Shown piece after piece: positions 46,283 to 55,284 of a DNA stretch of 64,000 nucleotides. Where the stretch lies: assembly GCA_029210965.1 (NCBI GenBank), contig JARGFZ010000014.1, forward strand, positions 1 through 64,000. The letters are read 5' to 3'. Numbering within the stretch: the stretch's first letter is position 1; the number at the start of each line of letters is the position of its first letter. The translations under genes were made by a program, and so were the position numbers. The notes under the pieces were generated by a model. The model saw nothing but the letters and a program-made list of their open reading frames with translations. It did no database searches and had not been told where the DNA came from. This DNA is from a bacterium (lineage in GTDB: Bacteria; BMS3Abin14).

Positions 46283-46523
46283 GAGTGCAGGGTATAGAGT
46301 GCAGAGAATAATTCTCTGAACTGAAAGAACTGGCCCTGGCTATTATGTCGGATTGATTAATTATCAATAGAGTTTTCCTGTTCCGGTATCGAGAATGATA
46401 AAAAATAGTGTAAAAATATTGACACAAAAATATTGGGGGGACATGCCTCAGATTGCTTGCGTAATGAGTTTACCTTTGCACTCTGCACTCTGCACTTTAC
46501 ACCCTGCACTTTACACTCTGCAC
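46283..46523. repeat. Facing GTGCAGA / CACTCTG heptamer arrays upstream of two divergent genes
   Basis: Left 46283-46308 (GAGTGCAG, GGTATAGA, GTGCAGA units) and right 46477-46523 (CACTCTG, CACTCTG, CACTTTA, CACCCTG, CACTTTA, CACTCTG) are complementary and lie 170 bp apart, flanking the divergent promoter region of rsmA and the LpoA-like gene. Confidence 0.75.
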
Positions 46524-46570
46524 TGCCTTTCCCGATTGACAATCGGGAAAGGGTCGGGCACATTTCCAAA

Positions 46571-48637
46571 ATGCTCTCATTTCCCAGGTATTTCCGATGT
46601 TTATACCCCACAACGGTCCTGGTCGCAACACTGTGCGCCTGCGCCACCGTCCCTCCTGCCAGTATGCCGCCGGCCCAAACCGCCGCGCCGAAAACTTCAG
46701 CCGACATTTACGCACCTCCGGTCGCGAAACCGATTCCTTCCTCCAAATCCACCCCGCCGATCGTGGCGATGAAAGAAAAACCGAGGGACACCGCAAAGGA
46801 ACGGGAGGAACTTCTGAAATACGAGGAGGCTGTCAGGCTGTTCAGGGAGGAGAAGCGAACGATGGAAGCCTTCCAGATGCTCGAGGGTTTCCTCAGGATG
46901 CACCCGAACAGTTCCTTTGCGGACGATGCCCTTCTGGAGCAGGCGCGCATCAGGATCTTCGAGGAGGAATCCGGGAAGGCTGTTTCCATTCTTATAAAGC
47001 TGCTCCACGATTTTCCGGCAAGCTACTTGAGGAAGGCAGCCAACCTGGAACTGGAGCGGATCTATTTCTCAGAGGAGAGGTGGAGAGACTGCATTGAAGC
47101 AGGTGACAACGTCCTGATCTTTGACACGCTACCTGATGAAAAGGTTGAAGCCCTTTCCATGAGGGCTGTCTGCCGGTTCCGTAAGAAGGATCGAATGAAA
47201 GCTGTTGACGATGCCATCCAGGCCAACCTGCTCACTTCAGGCGATGAGATGCATGCCAAAGCAGTCCAGGCCCTGGAGCTCATCGCATCCGAGTTGAAAG
47301 ACCACGAACTTGAGACCATCATGTCACAGTCGGATGGAAGCCGGCCCTATGCCCTCATCGCCATGGTTCGTCTGGAGAGGGACATAGAAAAAGGGTACCA
47401 AGCCGAGGCCATGGCCAACCTTATGGACCTCCTCGTTCACTATCCCGGTGAGATCCCGGAAGAGAGGATCCAAAATATTTATGCCGGACTGCGCGACCAT
47501 CTTCTGGGCCAGACCAACACTTTGGGTGCGGTCCTTCCTCTATCAGGCCGGTTCGCCGTCTATGGCCAGAAAGCTCTGCAGGGCATTCAGGCAGCCCTGG
47601 GCTTTCTGGGAGCACCAACTGACGAACAGTCTGCTACAGAGTTCAGGCTGTTGGTGAAAGATTCGGGCGCTGATCCCGTTCAGGCCGCCCAGGCGGTGAG
47701 GGACCTGTCCGAGACCCACCAGGTGATCAGCATCATCGGCCCCATATTCTCCCGCACGACACGGGCGGCCGCGGAAGCGGCGGAGGAATCGGGTACGCCC
47801 ATCATCTCTCTTTCCCCCGACCCGGAGATACCCGCCCTCGGAAGGAACGTCTTCAGAAGGAGCCTGCTGGACTCTCAGCAGATCACCACAATCGTGCGCC
47901 TCCTCAACGATCGACTCATGATGAACCGCTTCGCCTTCCTCTATCCGGACAGCCCTTATGGTCGGGAGATGATGAACCTTTTCTGGGATGAAGTGGACAA
48001 GCGGGGAGGCGAGATCGTAGCGGCGGAAAGCTTTCCTCCCGGCCAGACCGATTTCGGCCCCCAGATCCGTGCAATGGTGGGCCTGAACCGTAAAATGACC
48101 CAGGAAGAGCTGGCCTTCAAGGAGGCCGGGGGAGATGTAGAACTTGCCCCCATCATTGATTTTGACGCCCTTTTTATCCCGGCGGATTACCAGACAGTAG
48201 GGCTCCTGGCCCCGCAGCTTGCATACTATGATGTCAATGAAGTGCTCCTCGTGGGATCGGACGGCTGGAACAGCCCCTGGCTGGTGGAGCTGGGTGAACA
48301 CTACGTGGAGGGGGCCCTGTTTACAGGCGGATTTGTCCAGGATCTTGAAAACACAGCGATAAGGGAAATGTCCGAGAAATACTGGCTCACCTTCGGCGAG
48401 GACCCCCAGGGCCTGGCAGTTCAGGCTTACGACGCGGCCAGGATCATACGGGAGGGGGTAGCGTCGGGAATGGTCCGTAACAGGTCCACCATGCGCGAAT
48501 ACCTCATGAACCTGAAGGACTTCCCCTCCGCAGAGGGCTTGCTGACCACCGATGAGAACGGTGATATTCTCCAAAAACCCTACCTGCTCACCATCGTCGA
48601 TGGGAAGATCCAGCGGTTTGAAATAGAATTTGATTAG
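46571..48637 (+). CDS. LpoA-like lipoprotein with periplasmic-binding-protein fold
   Basis: 688 residues. Signal peptide with lipobox-type VLVATLCACATV gives a lipid-anchored protein. N-terminal tetratricopeptide-like helices (about 70-350) are followed by a C-terminal periplasmic-binding fold (LGAVLPLSGRFAVYGQKALQGIQAAL and on, about 360-685) of the LivJ/LpoA kind. LpoA proteins activate the peptidoglycan synthase PBP1A at the outer membrane; amino-acid transport is the alternative, but the TPR half and lone gene favour LpoA. The start at ATG 46571 avoids a long N-terminal extension encoded by heptamer repeats. Confidence 0.8.
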   Translation: MLSFPRYFRCLYPTTVLVATLCACATVPPASMPPAQTAAPKTSADIYAPPVAKPIPSSKSTPPIVAMKEKPRDTAKEREELLKYEEAVRLFREEKRTMEAFQMLEGFLRMHPNSSFADDALLEQARIRIFEEESGKAVSILIKLLHDFPASYLRKAANLELERIYFSEERWRDCIEAGDNVLIFDTLPDEKVEALSMRAVCRFRKKDRMKAVDDAIQANLLTSGDEMHAKAVQALELIASELKDHELETIMSQSDGSRPYALIAMVRLERDIEKGYQAEAMANLMDLLVHYPGEIPEERIQNIYAGLRDHLLGQTNTLGAVLPLSGRFAVYGQKALQGIQAALGFLGAPTDEQSATEFRLLVKDSGADPVQAAQAVRDLSETHQVISIIGPIFSRTTRAAAEAAEESGTPIISLSPDPEIPALGRNVFRRSLLDSQQITTIVRLLNDRLMMNRFAFLYPDSPYGREMMNLFWDEVDKRGGEIVAAESFPPGQTDFGPQIRAMVGLNRKMTQEELAFKEAGGDVELAPIIDFDALFIPADYQTVGLLAPQLAYYDVNEVLLVGSDGWNSPWLVELGEHYVEGALFTGGFVQDLENTAIREMSEKYWLTFGEDPQGLAVQAYDAARIIREGVASGMVRNRSTMREYLMNLKDFPSAEGLLTTDENGDILQKPYLLTIVDGKIQRFEIEFD

Positions 48638-48644
48638 AAGCGAA

Positions 48645-48750
48645 TTTCATATCTCATGTCTCAAATTTCAAATCTCAAAGTTTCAATTCCAGTTCCTCAA
48701 ATTATTAATCTGCCGCTCTTTTTGAGATCTGAGATCTGAGATTTGAGATC
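48645..48750. repeat. Inverted pair of ATCTCAT / GAGATCT heptamer arrays
   Basis: Left 48645-48680 (ATCTCAT, GTCTCAA, ATTTCAA, ATCTCAA units) faces right 48722-48750 (GAGATCT, GAGATCT, GAGATTT, GAGATC), between the convergent LpoA-like and btuC genes. Confidence 0.8.
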
Positions 48751-48760
48751 ACGTCGCGCT

Positions 48761-49762
48761 TTATTTATCCCGGATCAGAAGAGCGAGGAAGAACGGCCCC
48801 CCCAGCAGGGCGGTGATCACCCCCACCGGGATCTCCGCCGGGGCGATGACGGTGCGGGCGAAGGTGTCGCACACGGTGAGGAATACCCCGCCGAACAGGA
48901 TCGTGGCCGGGATGAGGGCCCTGTGACCGGGCCCCACCATGAGACGGCATATGTGGGGAACCATGATCCCCACGAACCCGATGGGGCCGCACACGGCAAC
49001 GACCCCCCCCACCAGCAGGGAAGTGGCGAAGAAAAGCCTTCGCTGCATCCTGGCCACGCTCACACCCCGGCTTGCCGCCATCTCCTCCCCCGTGGTGAGC
49101 AGGTCCAGTTCCCTCCAGCTGATGAGGATAAGAATCGTCCCCAGGGCGACGAAGGGGATCATCTGGAAAACAGACCTGAACCCGGCCACCTCCAGCCCAC
49201 CCATGAGCCAGCGGATGATCCGGAAGGTATGGGTGAAGTCGGAAATATACTGGATGAACAGGTTGAGGCTGGAGAAGAAGAAGTTCACCGCCACTCCCGC
49301 CAGCAGCAGGGTGGCCGTGGTGAGCATGGCTCCTGACCTGGTGAGCGCCCTCGATATCCCGTAGACGAGAAGAACGGAAAGGGCTGCTCCGGCAAGGGCC
49401 GCCATGGAGATTCCGGAGATCCCCAGCAGGGTCACGGCTACTCCGAACCGGATGGCCATGGCCGCTCCCAGGGCGGCGCCCGAGGCGACCCCCAGTGTGA
49501 AGGGGGTCGCCAGGGGGTTGCGGAAGAGGGCCTGGAACGCCATCCCGGCGACGGCCAGCCCCGCGCCCGTGAGCCAGGCCGCCAGAACCCGCGGCAGCCG
49601 GATCTTCCAGAAGATATCGTACTCCTTGCCGGGGGCCGCCCCTCCGCCAAGGATGTCGAAGGGGGAGATGGGGGTCATCCCCACGAAGGGGGCCATCCCG
49701 AGGACGAGGATGGTGGCCGCGGCCAGCATACCAAGGACAAGGGTGACCCTCCCGGCCTTCAT
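48761..49762 (-). CDS. btuC: Vitamin B12/iron-siderophore ABC transporter permease (FecCD family)
   Basis: 333 residues with about ten membrane helices in the FecCD/BtuC arrangement (LAAWLTGAGLAVAGMAFQALFRNPLATPF, GISRALTRSG, GGVVAVCGPIGFVGIMVPHICRL, PAEIPVGVITALLGGPFFLALL). ATG 49762 overlaps the ATPase stop by four bases (ATGA). With btuD and btuF it completes a B12 importer; the riboswitch upstream of btuB supports cobalamin rather than iron. Confidence 0.9.
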   Translation of the reverse strand: MKAGRVTLVLGMLAAATILVLGMAPFVGMTPISPFDILGGGAAPGKEYDIFWKIRLPRVLAAWLTGAGLAVAGMAFQALFRNPLATPFTLGVASGAALGAAMAIRFGVAVTLLGISGISMAALAGAALSVLLVYGISRALTRSGAMLTTATLLLAGVAVNFFFSSLNLFIQYISDFTHTFRIIRWLMGGLEVAGFRSVFQMIPFVALGTILILISWRELDLLTTGEEMAASRGVSVARMQRRLFFATSLLVGGVVAVCGPIGFVGIMVPHICRLMVGPGHRALIPATILFGGVFLTVCDTFARTVIAPAEIPVGVITALLGGPFFLALLIRDK

Positions 49763-50553
49763 GAACCGGGCCCTTCCGGCACCACCATGGGGCGGCCTGT
49801 GACCGGGTGCCCGACGAAGGTAAAGGGCCGCGCGTAGATGCCTTCGAGAACAGCATTGTCCATGAACATATCAGGCAAACCGTCGAAAGCGACCTCCCCG
49901 TTCACGAGGGCCACCACCCGGTCGGAATAGAGGGCCGCGTGGTTGATGTCGTGGGTTACTGCCAGCACGGTGACTCCGGAGTCGCGGTTGAGCTCCAGCA
50001 GGAGGGACTGGACCTCTCCGGCGTGGAGAGGGTCGAGGAAGGTCGTGGGTTCGTCCAGGAGTAGGACTCCGGCGCCCTGCGCCAGGGCCCCCGCGATGAG
50101 GACCTTCTGCCGCTCTCCTCCGCTCAGGGTCCGGATATCCCTTTCGGCAAAGCGTGCCGTTCCCGTCATGGCGAGGGACCGGTCCACGATCCGGAGGTCT
50201 TCAGCCCCGGTGAATGTGAAGGGGCTGTGGTGGGGGTAGCGTCCCATGAGAACGAACTGGCGGACCGTGAAGGGGAAGACGCTGCCGTCGGCCTGGGGAA
50301 CGTAGCAGAGCCGGGCCGCCAGCTCTTTTTGCGTCATGTCAGGAGTGGACCGCCCCTGGACACGCACGCTGCCGGTCCAGTCCGACCGGATCCTGATGAG
50401 GCATTTCAAAAGGGAGCTCTTACCCGCCCCGTTTGGACCGACGATGGAAAGATACTGGCCTTCGGGGACGACGAAGGTCACATCCCTGAGGATGGCATTC
50501 CCGCCGATGGTGAGTGAAAGGTTATCAATTTCAAGGATCGGATCGTTTTTCAT
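49759..50553 (-). CDS. btuD: ABC transporter ATPase, BtuD/FhuC type
   Basis: 264 residues: Walker A GPNGAGKSSLLK, signature motif LSGGERQKVLIA, Walker B GVLLLDEPTTFLD and H-loop VLAVTHDINH. It powers the BtuC permease. ATG 50553 with AGGTTG upstream is preferred over GTG 50580. It is separated from btuF by about 590 bp of repeat-rich spacer, so it may have its own promoter. Confidence 0.92.
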   Translation of the reverse strand: MKNDPILEIDNLSLTIGGNAILRDVTFVVPEGQYLSIVGPNGAGKSSLLKCLIRIRSDWTGSVRVQGRSTPDMTQKELAARLCYVPQADGSVFPFTVRQFVLMGRYPHHSPFTFTGAEDLRIVDRSLAMTGTARFAERDIRTLSGGERQKVLIAGALAQGAGVLLLDEPTTFLDPLHAGEVQSLLLELNRDSGVTVLAVTHDINHAALYSDRVVALVNGEVAFDGLPDMFMDNAVLEGIYARPFTFVGHPVTGRPMVVPEGPGS

Positions 50554-50580
50554 AATTAACACAACCTGAACCTGTCTCAC

Positions 50581-51142
50581 ACAGACACAGGCACAGAGAG
50601 TACCTGTGAAACACGGAAATTCATCGACGCATGTCCCAATTGCTCCAAAACCAATTTCACCACGGAGTCACGGAGGACACGGAGAAAAGATTCCTCCTCA
50701 CCGGCTCATTCCTGTTGGAATGAGCCGGTGAGAGGTGGAGATTCTTTATGTGTTCTTTGTGCTTCCGCCGTCGCTCTTTGAGCTATGGCGGGACAAGCTG
50801 CGTGAGTCCGCCTTTCGTGCTTTTGCGCGAAACCACTTCTTGCGAATGCCATCGCGAGCCGGACTCTATGCGACTTGTCCACCGAGGCTTTATGCGAATA
50901 GTGAAGAGAGTCCCGTGCCGGGATTGAAGCGTCGCACTCGCCGAACTCGTTGCTCCTCGCAATGACGGCGTGATTTCCCCCCGACGTATCCGCCTTTCTC
51001 CGTGTCCTCCGTGACTCCGTGGTAAATGCTCTAAGAGGCATTATCGGCATACGCCAGAGATCTCCCCCCTGATTGTTTTGACCTTCTCCGTGGTCTCTGC
51101 GGCTCTGCGTGAGGCCGCTCTTCAAGCTTTGGCGTGGCGCCA
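50581..51142. other. 560-bp repeat cassette inserted between btuF and btuD
   Basis: Bounded by a 29-bp perfect inverted repeat of CACGGAG units (50659-50687 and 50995-51023). Inside are a perfect 14-bp hairpin CACCGGCTCATTCC/GGAATGAGCCGGTG (50699-50730) and a tail resembling the widespread GTTGCTCCTCGCAATGACGG repeat (about 50950-50970). A CTCTGCGGCTCTGCGTGAG array lies at 51092-51112. No credible gene. Confidence 0.75.
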
Positions 51143-52150
51143 CTATTTTGGTTCATTATGTATCAAAGCAGTCATTTCCTCGAGGAGGGTCACGAACCTG
51201 GGTCCCGGGATAACGACGTAGTCCTCGCCCAGGATGTAAATCCGCCCCGTCCTCGCTGCCCGCAGACCCGGGATGTCGTTCCACCGCGAGAGGAGAGCCG
51301 GCATGTCCTCATCCGGCCCGAGATCGGGGATCATCTCCAGGATGACATCCGGATCGATCCTGGCGATCCCCTCCGCGGACAGCGCCGGGAACTTGAGGGT
51401 CTCGTCGCTGTAAGCGTTCTCCCCGCCGGCCAGCCTGATGAGATCATCGTAAAACCCGTCCCGTCCGGAAACGTAGATCTCCCCCGACGCTCCGGGTTCG
51501 AGGCTCCTGCCCACCGCTACGAGGACACGCGGGGTAAAGTTGAAGTTGTACCCGGAAACGACCCTTGAAAGGCGGGCCTTGAGATCCTTCACGTAGGCCC
51601 GTGACACGGCGGCCACACCGCACGCCTTCCCGATACTGTTGATGGAGTTCACGATCCCGTCGACCCGGCTGTGGTCCACGGCCAGGGTGGCGATCCCCAG
51701 TTCATGGAGACGGTCACGGGCCTCCTCGTGCTGGGTGATATGGATCACCAGGTCCGGCTGAAGGGCGACCACCGCCTCGTAATTGACGTCGAGGTACCCC
51801 CCCACCTTTTCTCTGCTCTTCGCCTCGGGAGGGTAGTCGCAATACCTGGTCACGCCCACCACCTTTTCGCCCAACCCCAGCTCGAACAGGATCTCGGTGA
51901 CGCTGGGAGCGAGGGATACAATACGCCGTACCGGCGCATCCACGAGGGGGAGAGGGGGAGAGGGGGAGAGGGGGGGATCGGAACAGGAGACCTGGAAAAC
52001 AGCGAGTAAAATTATTACCGCTGTTTTCCAGACAGTAAAGCGTGAAGCGTGAAGCGTGAAGCGTGGCAAAACGCAACCTTTGAGATATGAGATCTGAGAT
52101 CTGAGATCAAAAGCCTTTTTGGATCTTGGATTTTGGTTTCTGGATCTCAT
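51143..52150 (-). CDS. btuF: Cobalamin-binding periplasmic protein BtuF-like
   Basis: 335 residues in the longest frame. The BtuF/FhuD-type two-lobe binding protein is clear: RRIVSLAPSVTEILFELG, GVTRYCDYPPEAKSREKVGGY, VVALQPDLVI, VLVAVGRSLEPG. The N-terminus is doubtful: the ATG at 52150 overlaps the tonB stop (ATGA), but the first 27 residues come from GATCTCA-type arrays. A TTG at 52069 after AAAGG would give a shorter signal peptide with lipobox FQVSC; residues just before and after it are encoded by GCGTGAA and GGGGAGA arrays. Confidence 0.88.
   Translation of the reverse strand: MRSRNQNPRSKKAFDLRSQISYLKGCVLPRFTLHASRFTVWKTAVIILLAVFQVSCSDPPLSPSPPLPLVDAPVRRIVSLAPSVTEILFELGLGEKVVGVTRYCDYPPEAKSREKVGGYLDVNYEAVVALQPDLVIHITQHEEARDRLHELGIATLAVDHSRVDGIVNSINSIGKACGVAAVSRAYVKDLKARLSRVVSGYNFNFTPRVLVAVGRSLEPGASGEIYVSGRDGFYDDLIRLAGGENAYSDETLKFPALSAEGIARIDPDVILEMIPDLGPDEDMPALLSRWNDIPGLRAARTGRIYILGEDYVVIPGPRFVTLLEEMTALIHNEPK
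51944..52110. repeat. Arrays of GAGAGGG, GCGTGAA and GAGATCT units at the btuF 5' end
   Basis: A run of GAGAGGGG/GAGAGGGGG units at about 51946-51976 encodes a Pro/Ser/Leu stretch (PPLSPSPPLPL), four GCGTGAA units lie at 52040-52066 and GAGATAT/GATCTGA units at 52081-52108, all within or overlapping the btuF frame. Confidence 0.8.
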
Positions 52151-53127
52151 TGTTCCAACCTGAACACATAGGCGATCGTCCTCTCCGATCCCACAGGCAC
52201 GCCGAACCTGGAAGCCGGCTCAAAAACGGCCCTTTCCACCGCCTCCAGGGCCGCATGATCCAGCCTCGGGAAAGAGCTCGTGGATCGTATCCTGGCGCTT
52301 CGCACTTCGCCCTTTGCGCTGATCTGGACTGTTATCACCACCCTCCCTTCCTCTCCACGGCGACGCGACAGAAGCGGGTATTCCGGCTCGTTGAAGACCA
52401 CAGGTTCCGCCTGTACGTAAGCGTGATAAAGGGCTTCGTCCATCATCATCCCGAGGTGGGCCGGAACGCCGGCGAAGGCAAGACGATCGGTGATCGGTTC
52501 TGCACTTTCAGGTTCGACTCCTTCAGCGGAAGCCTGCACGGCAATTGTGGAAGTCCGCGTTTCGACCGGCCCTGTTGCATCCTCCACCGGGGCTCCCGTA
52601 CCACCGGGTTCTGCCGGGTCTTCAGCAGCCGGTTCTCCGTCCGGAAGGATTTGTGAGGACAGCTCTTCCTTCACATCGGTCCCCGACACCACCTGCTCGA
52701 CAGCCTCCGAGGAAGCCTCGGATTCCCGCAACACCGGCTCTTTTTCAGCCGGTGTCTCAACCAGAACGGCTGGATGATCGATCATAGCTGAACGTTCCTT
52801 TTCCACGGACGCAACCATAGCGATTTGCTCCGTGGGCACCCCCCTGTCTCCTTTCTCCCGGCTCCTGTCTCCTGACTCCTTGGTACCTGGTACTTGGTAC
52901 CACCCGTCGCCATCATCCTTCGCCTGAGCGACGGATGACAAGAGGCTATGGGTGGCGGGCCTGGTACTGCTTCTTTCCCCCTCCAGCCACATCACCACCG
53001 GCCCGGCTTCACGGGCATTTTCCGGAGCGTAATTCACTCCCATCCACGCCACAGCGGCAAAGTGGATGGCCACTGAGATTACAATACTCCTGGACCATGC
53101 ATTTGGTGATCTATTAATGGCGGCCAT
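52147..53127 (-). CDS. tonB: TonB-like energy transducer
   Basis: About 326 residues: one N-terminal membrane helix (SIVISVAIHFAAVAWMGVNY), a long low-complexity periplasmic linker rich in Glu, Ala, Pro and Val, and a C-terminal TonB domain (YPLLSRRRGEEGRVVITVQISAKGEVRSARI ... FRL). It transmits proton-motive force to the neighbouring BtuB receptor. ATG 53127 (MAAINRSP) is preferred; the longer start at 53151 lies in a TGCAGAG array. Residues 75-95 or so (WYQVPGTKESGDRSREKG) are encoded by a heptamer array. No exbBD in the window. Confidence 0.9.
   Translation of the reverse strand: MAAINRSPNAWSRSIVISVAIHFAAVAWMGVNYAPENAREAGPVVMWLEGERSSTRPATHSLLSSVAQAKDDGDGWYQVPGTKESGDRSREKGDRGVPTEQIAMVASVEKERSAMIDHPAVLVETPAEKEPVLRESEASSEAVEQVVSGTDVKEELSSQILPDGEPAAEDPAEPGGTGAPVEDATGPVETRTSTIAVQASAEGVEPESAEPITDRLAFAGVPAHLGMMMDEALYHAYVQAEPVVFNEPEYPLLSRRRGEEGRVVITVQISAKGEVRSARIRSTSSFPRLDHAALEAVERAVFEPASRFGVPVGSERTIAYVFRLEQ
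52843..52901. repeat. Heptamer array inside the tonB reading frame
   Basis: Eight consecutive 7-base units (CTGTCTC, CTTTCTC, CCGGCTC, CTGTCTC, CTGACTC, CTTGGTA, CCTGGTA, CTTGGTA) within the flexible linker of the protein. Confidence 0.85.
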
Positions 53128-53178
53128 AATTATTCCCTCTGCACCCTGCACTCAGCACTTTGCACCCTGCACTCTGCA
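53128..53178. repeat. GCACTCA/GCACCCT heptamer array between tonB and btuB
   Basis: Tandem units CTGCACC, CTGCACT, CAGCACT, TTGCACC, CTGCACT, CTGCACT on the plus strand (53140-53178). Confidence 0.7.
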
Positions 53179-55092
53179 CTACATTCCTGCCTTTATCCCC
53201 ACGTACGCGGCCCTTCCCGGCACCCCGTACCCGGCGGCCTCCTCGTACTCCTCGTCCAGGAGGTTCTGCACCCGGCCCGTGAGTTCCACCCTGTCGGTAA
53301 TCTGGTACGATGCGGCCAGGTCCACCAGGGTGTACTCCTCCAGGGTCACGTCACCCCACTCCTTCCTTTCACCCACCCGGACGGCGGCCAGCTCCAGGGA
53401 CGCTCTTTCCGATGGATCGAAGCCCAGCTGCGCGCCGAACCGGGTCCTGGGCCTGCGAAGGAGCTGCTCTCCCTGGTCGTCCTCCGTGCGCAGCAGGGAG
53501 CCGTTCAGCCCCATGGAGAACATCCCTGCCCGGGCGGCGACGGAAAGATCCACTCCCTCGGTCTTCGCCTCGGAGACGTTCTGGTAGCCACCATCCCAGG
53601 TGTAGGGGTCGCCGTCGGGATCGTACCAGGCGATGAGGTTGTCGTACCGGGTCTGGTGCCAGGCCAGAGAGGCCGTGGCCTTGCTGCCCAGGGCCGTCTC
53701 CAGCCCCACATCCCAGCCGGCGCTCCTTTCGGCCTCAAGGTCCGGGCTCCCGTAGTCCGGGTTGAACAGCTGATCGATGGACGGAGCCCTGAAGCCGGTT
53801 CCATAGACAGCCCGGAAACGGGTCGCCCCGCTGACCGGCACCGAGAAGCCGGCGCGCCAGGTCGTCTCTCCGCCGAAGTCGGAGTGATCGTCGGCCCGGA
53901 CTCCAAGGGTCACGGTCATCCCGGATACCGCCTTGTACTGTTCCTGGAGAAAGACCCCGTTGATGGTGGCCGATGTCTCGTCCAGGGTCGAAGTATAGGG
54001 TTCGAACTCGCTGGAATAGTAGGACGAACTGCCCGTCTCCTTCTCGGAATCGACTCCAACTGTCAGTACCGAGTTCTCACCAAGGTACAGGTTATTGATC
54101 CATTCAGCTTTTTCAGACCGGCCCTCGAACTTCAGTTCCATGAGGAAATCGCGTACAGGGTCGGGCCTGTTGAGATCGTGACGGTCGTGGGCGCTCCTCG
54201 ATACCGAGAAGGTGGATTCCCACATCTCGGCCAGGAACAATGCCAGCCGCGCATCCAGGACCAGGTGCCTGGCGTCTCCGGTGTAGTTGGGATCGTCCCC
54301 CCCCGGACCCCCTGAGTGATCGAGTTCGTTGGTCGCGTCCACCGACCGGATGTTCAGCTGGAGATTGCCTCCCGACCCTATCTCCTGTTCCAGGCGGCCC
54401 GAGAAGGTGACGTTCCCGTAGCCGTCCCTCTCGGTATTGCCGTCCGCTTCCGCAGCAGCCGATATCCCGTCCGTCTCCATCTTCGAGGCGGAAAGGGACC
54501 AGGCCGTGCGGCCTCTGCTGCCCCGGGCGGACACGCTGCCGTGGCGGGTGCCGAAAAAACCGCCTTCCACCGACAGGTCCACGTGGGGATCTCCCGTGCC
54601 TTTTTTGGTGATGATCTGGATCACGCCCCCGATGGCGTCGGACCCGTACAGGGTGCTCTGGGGCCCGAACAGGACCTCGATGCGTTCGATATCTTCGGTA
54701 CTCATGTGGGCGAAATCGTAGGTCCGTTCCGGGTTGCTTGGATCGTTGACCTCGACGCCGTCCACCAGGACCAGTGTGAACCGGGTGTCGCCGCCCCGCA
54801 GGAGGACCGAGGAGACCTTCCCGGCCCCGCCCTGGTTGACCAGGTCGATCCCCGGAAGGCCCTTGAGAACATCGGCAACGGTGCGGGCCTGTTTCTTTTC
54901 CAGCTCTTCGGCTGAGATGACGAGGATCGTACCGGAAACCTCGTCCGCGGGAGTTTCCAGGCGTGTGGCGGTGACCACGACCTGGGGTATATCTTCATCG
55001 GTGCGGGTTTCGGACAGGGCGCTACCGGGATGGACGATGCCGCACAAAAACAGCGCGGCAAAGATAGTGACGGTTGCGAGGGCCTTTCTCAT
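53179..55092 (-). CDS. btuB: TonB-dependent vitamin B12 receptor BtuB-like
   Basis: 637 residues: signal peptide (LATVTIFAALFLCGIVHPGSA), TonB box-like segment (IPQVVVTATRLETP), plug domain (LEKKQARTVADVLKGLPGIDLVNQGG) and a 22-strand-type beta barrel ending in YVGIKAGM. The cobalamin riboswitch upstream identifies the ligand. ATG 55092 follows AGGAAAGGAAG, so it is preferred to 55128. It is the first gene of the B12 uptake operon. Confidence 0.92.
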   Translation of the reverse strand: MRKALATVTIFAALFLCGIVHPGSALSETRTDEDIPQVVVTATRLETPADEVSGTILVISAEELEKKQARTVADVLKGLPGIDLVNQGGAGKVSSVLLRGGDTRFTLVLVDGVEVNDPSNPERTYDFAHMSTEDIERIEVLFGPQSTLYGSDAIGGVIQIITKKGTGDPHVDLSVEGGFFGTRHGSVSARGSRGRTAWSLSASKMETDGISAAAEADGNTERDGYGNVTFSGRLEQEIGSGGNLQLNIRSVDATNELDHSGGPGGDDPNYTGDARHLVLDARLALFLAEMWESTFSVSRSAHDRHDLNRPDPVRDFLMELKFEGRSEKAEWINNLYLGENSVLTVGVDSEKETGSSSYYSSEFEPYTSTLDETSATINGVFLQEQYKAVSGMTVTLGVRADDHSDFGGETTWRAGFSVPVSGATRFRAVYGTGFRAPSIDQLFNPDYGSPDLEAERSAGWDVGLETALGSKATASLAWHQTRYDNLIAWYDPDGDPYTWDGGYQNVSEAKTEGVDLSVAARAGMFSMGLNGSLLRTEDDQGEQLLRRPRTRFGAQLGFDPSERASLELAAVRVGERKEWGDVTLEEYTLVDLAASYQITDRVELTGRVQNLLDEEYEEAAGYGVPGRAAYVGIKAGM

Positions 55093-55179
55093 GGGTCTTC
55101 TTCCTTTCCTCCCACCTCGGGGATGCAAAGTACGGTTTCCGGGTACGGAATGGAAAGAGCACCTTGCGCCGCCGACGGG

Positions 55180-55223
55180 GGAGAAAAGAAAAATCCCCGG
55201 ACCTGTAGAAAGGTCCGGGGATT
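55180..55223 (-). terminator. Riboswitch-linked intrinsic terminator
   Basis: Stem AATCCCCGGACCT/AGGTCCGGGGATT (13 bp) with a six-base loop; on the minus strand it is followed by TTTCTTTTCT. Its place between riboswitch and btuB fits transcription attenuation when cobalamin is bound. A T-run on the plus side also makes it bidirectional. Confidence 0.9.
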
Positions 55224-55284
55224 CCGTTTTTTATCCTCCGGCGCGCGTAGACACCCTGTCCTCGAGGGTCCGTCCCGCTATGGG

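Noticed and set aside
47543-48574. 343-codon antisense frame inside the LpoA-like gene
   Set aside because: Shadow of the coding frame, with no recognisable domain.
48765-49856. 363-codon frame antisense or overlapping btuC/btuD
   Set aside because: Low-complexity composition rich in Arg, Gly and Pro; btuC on the other frame has clear transporter motifs.
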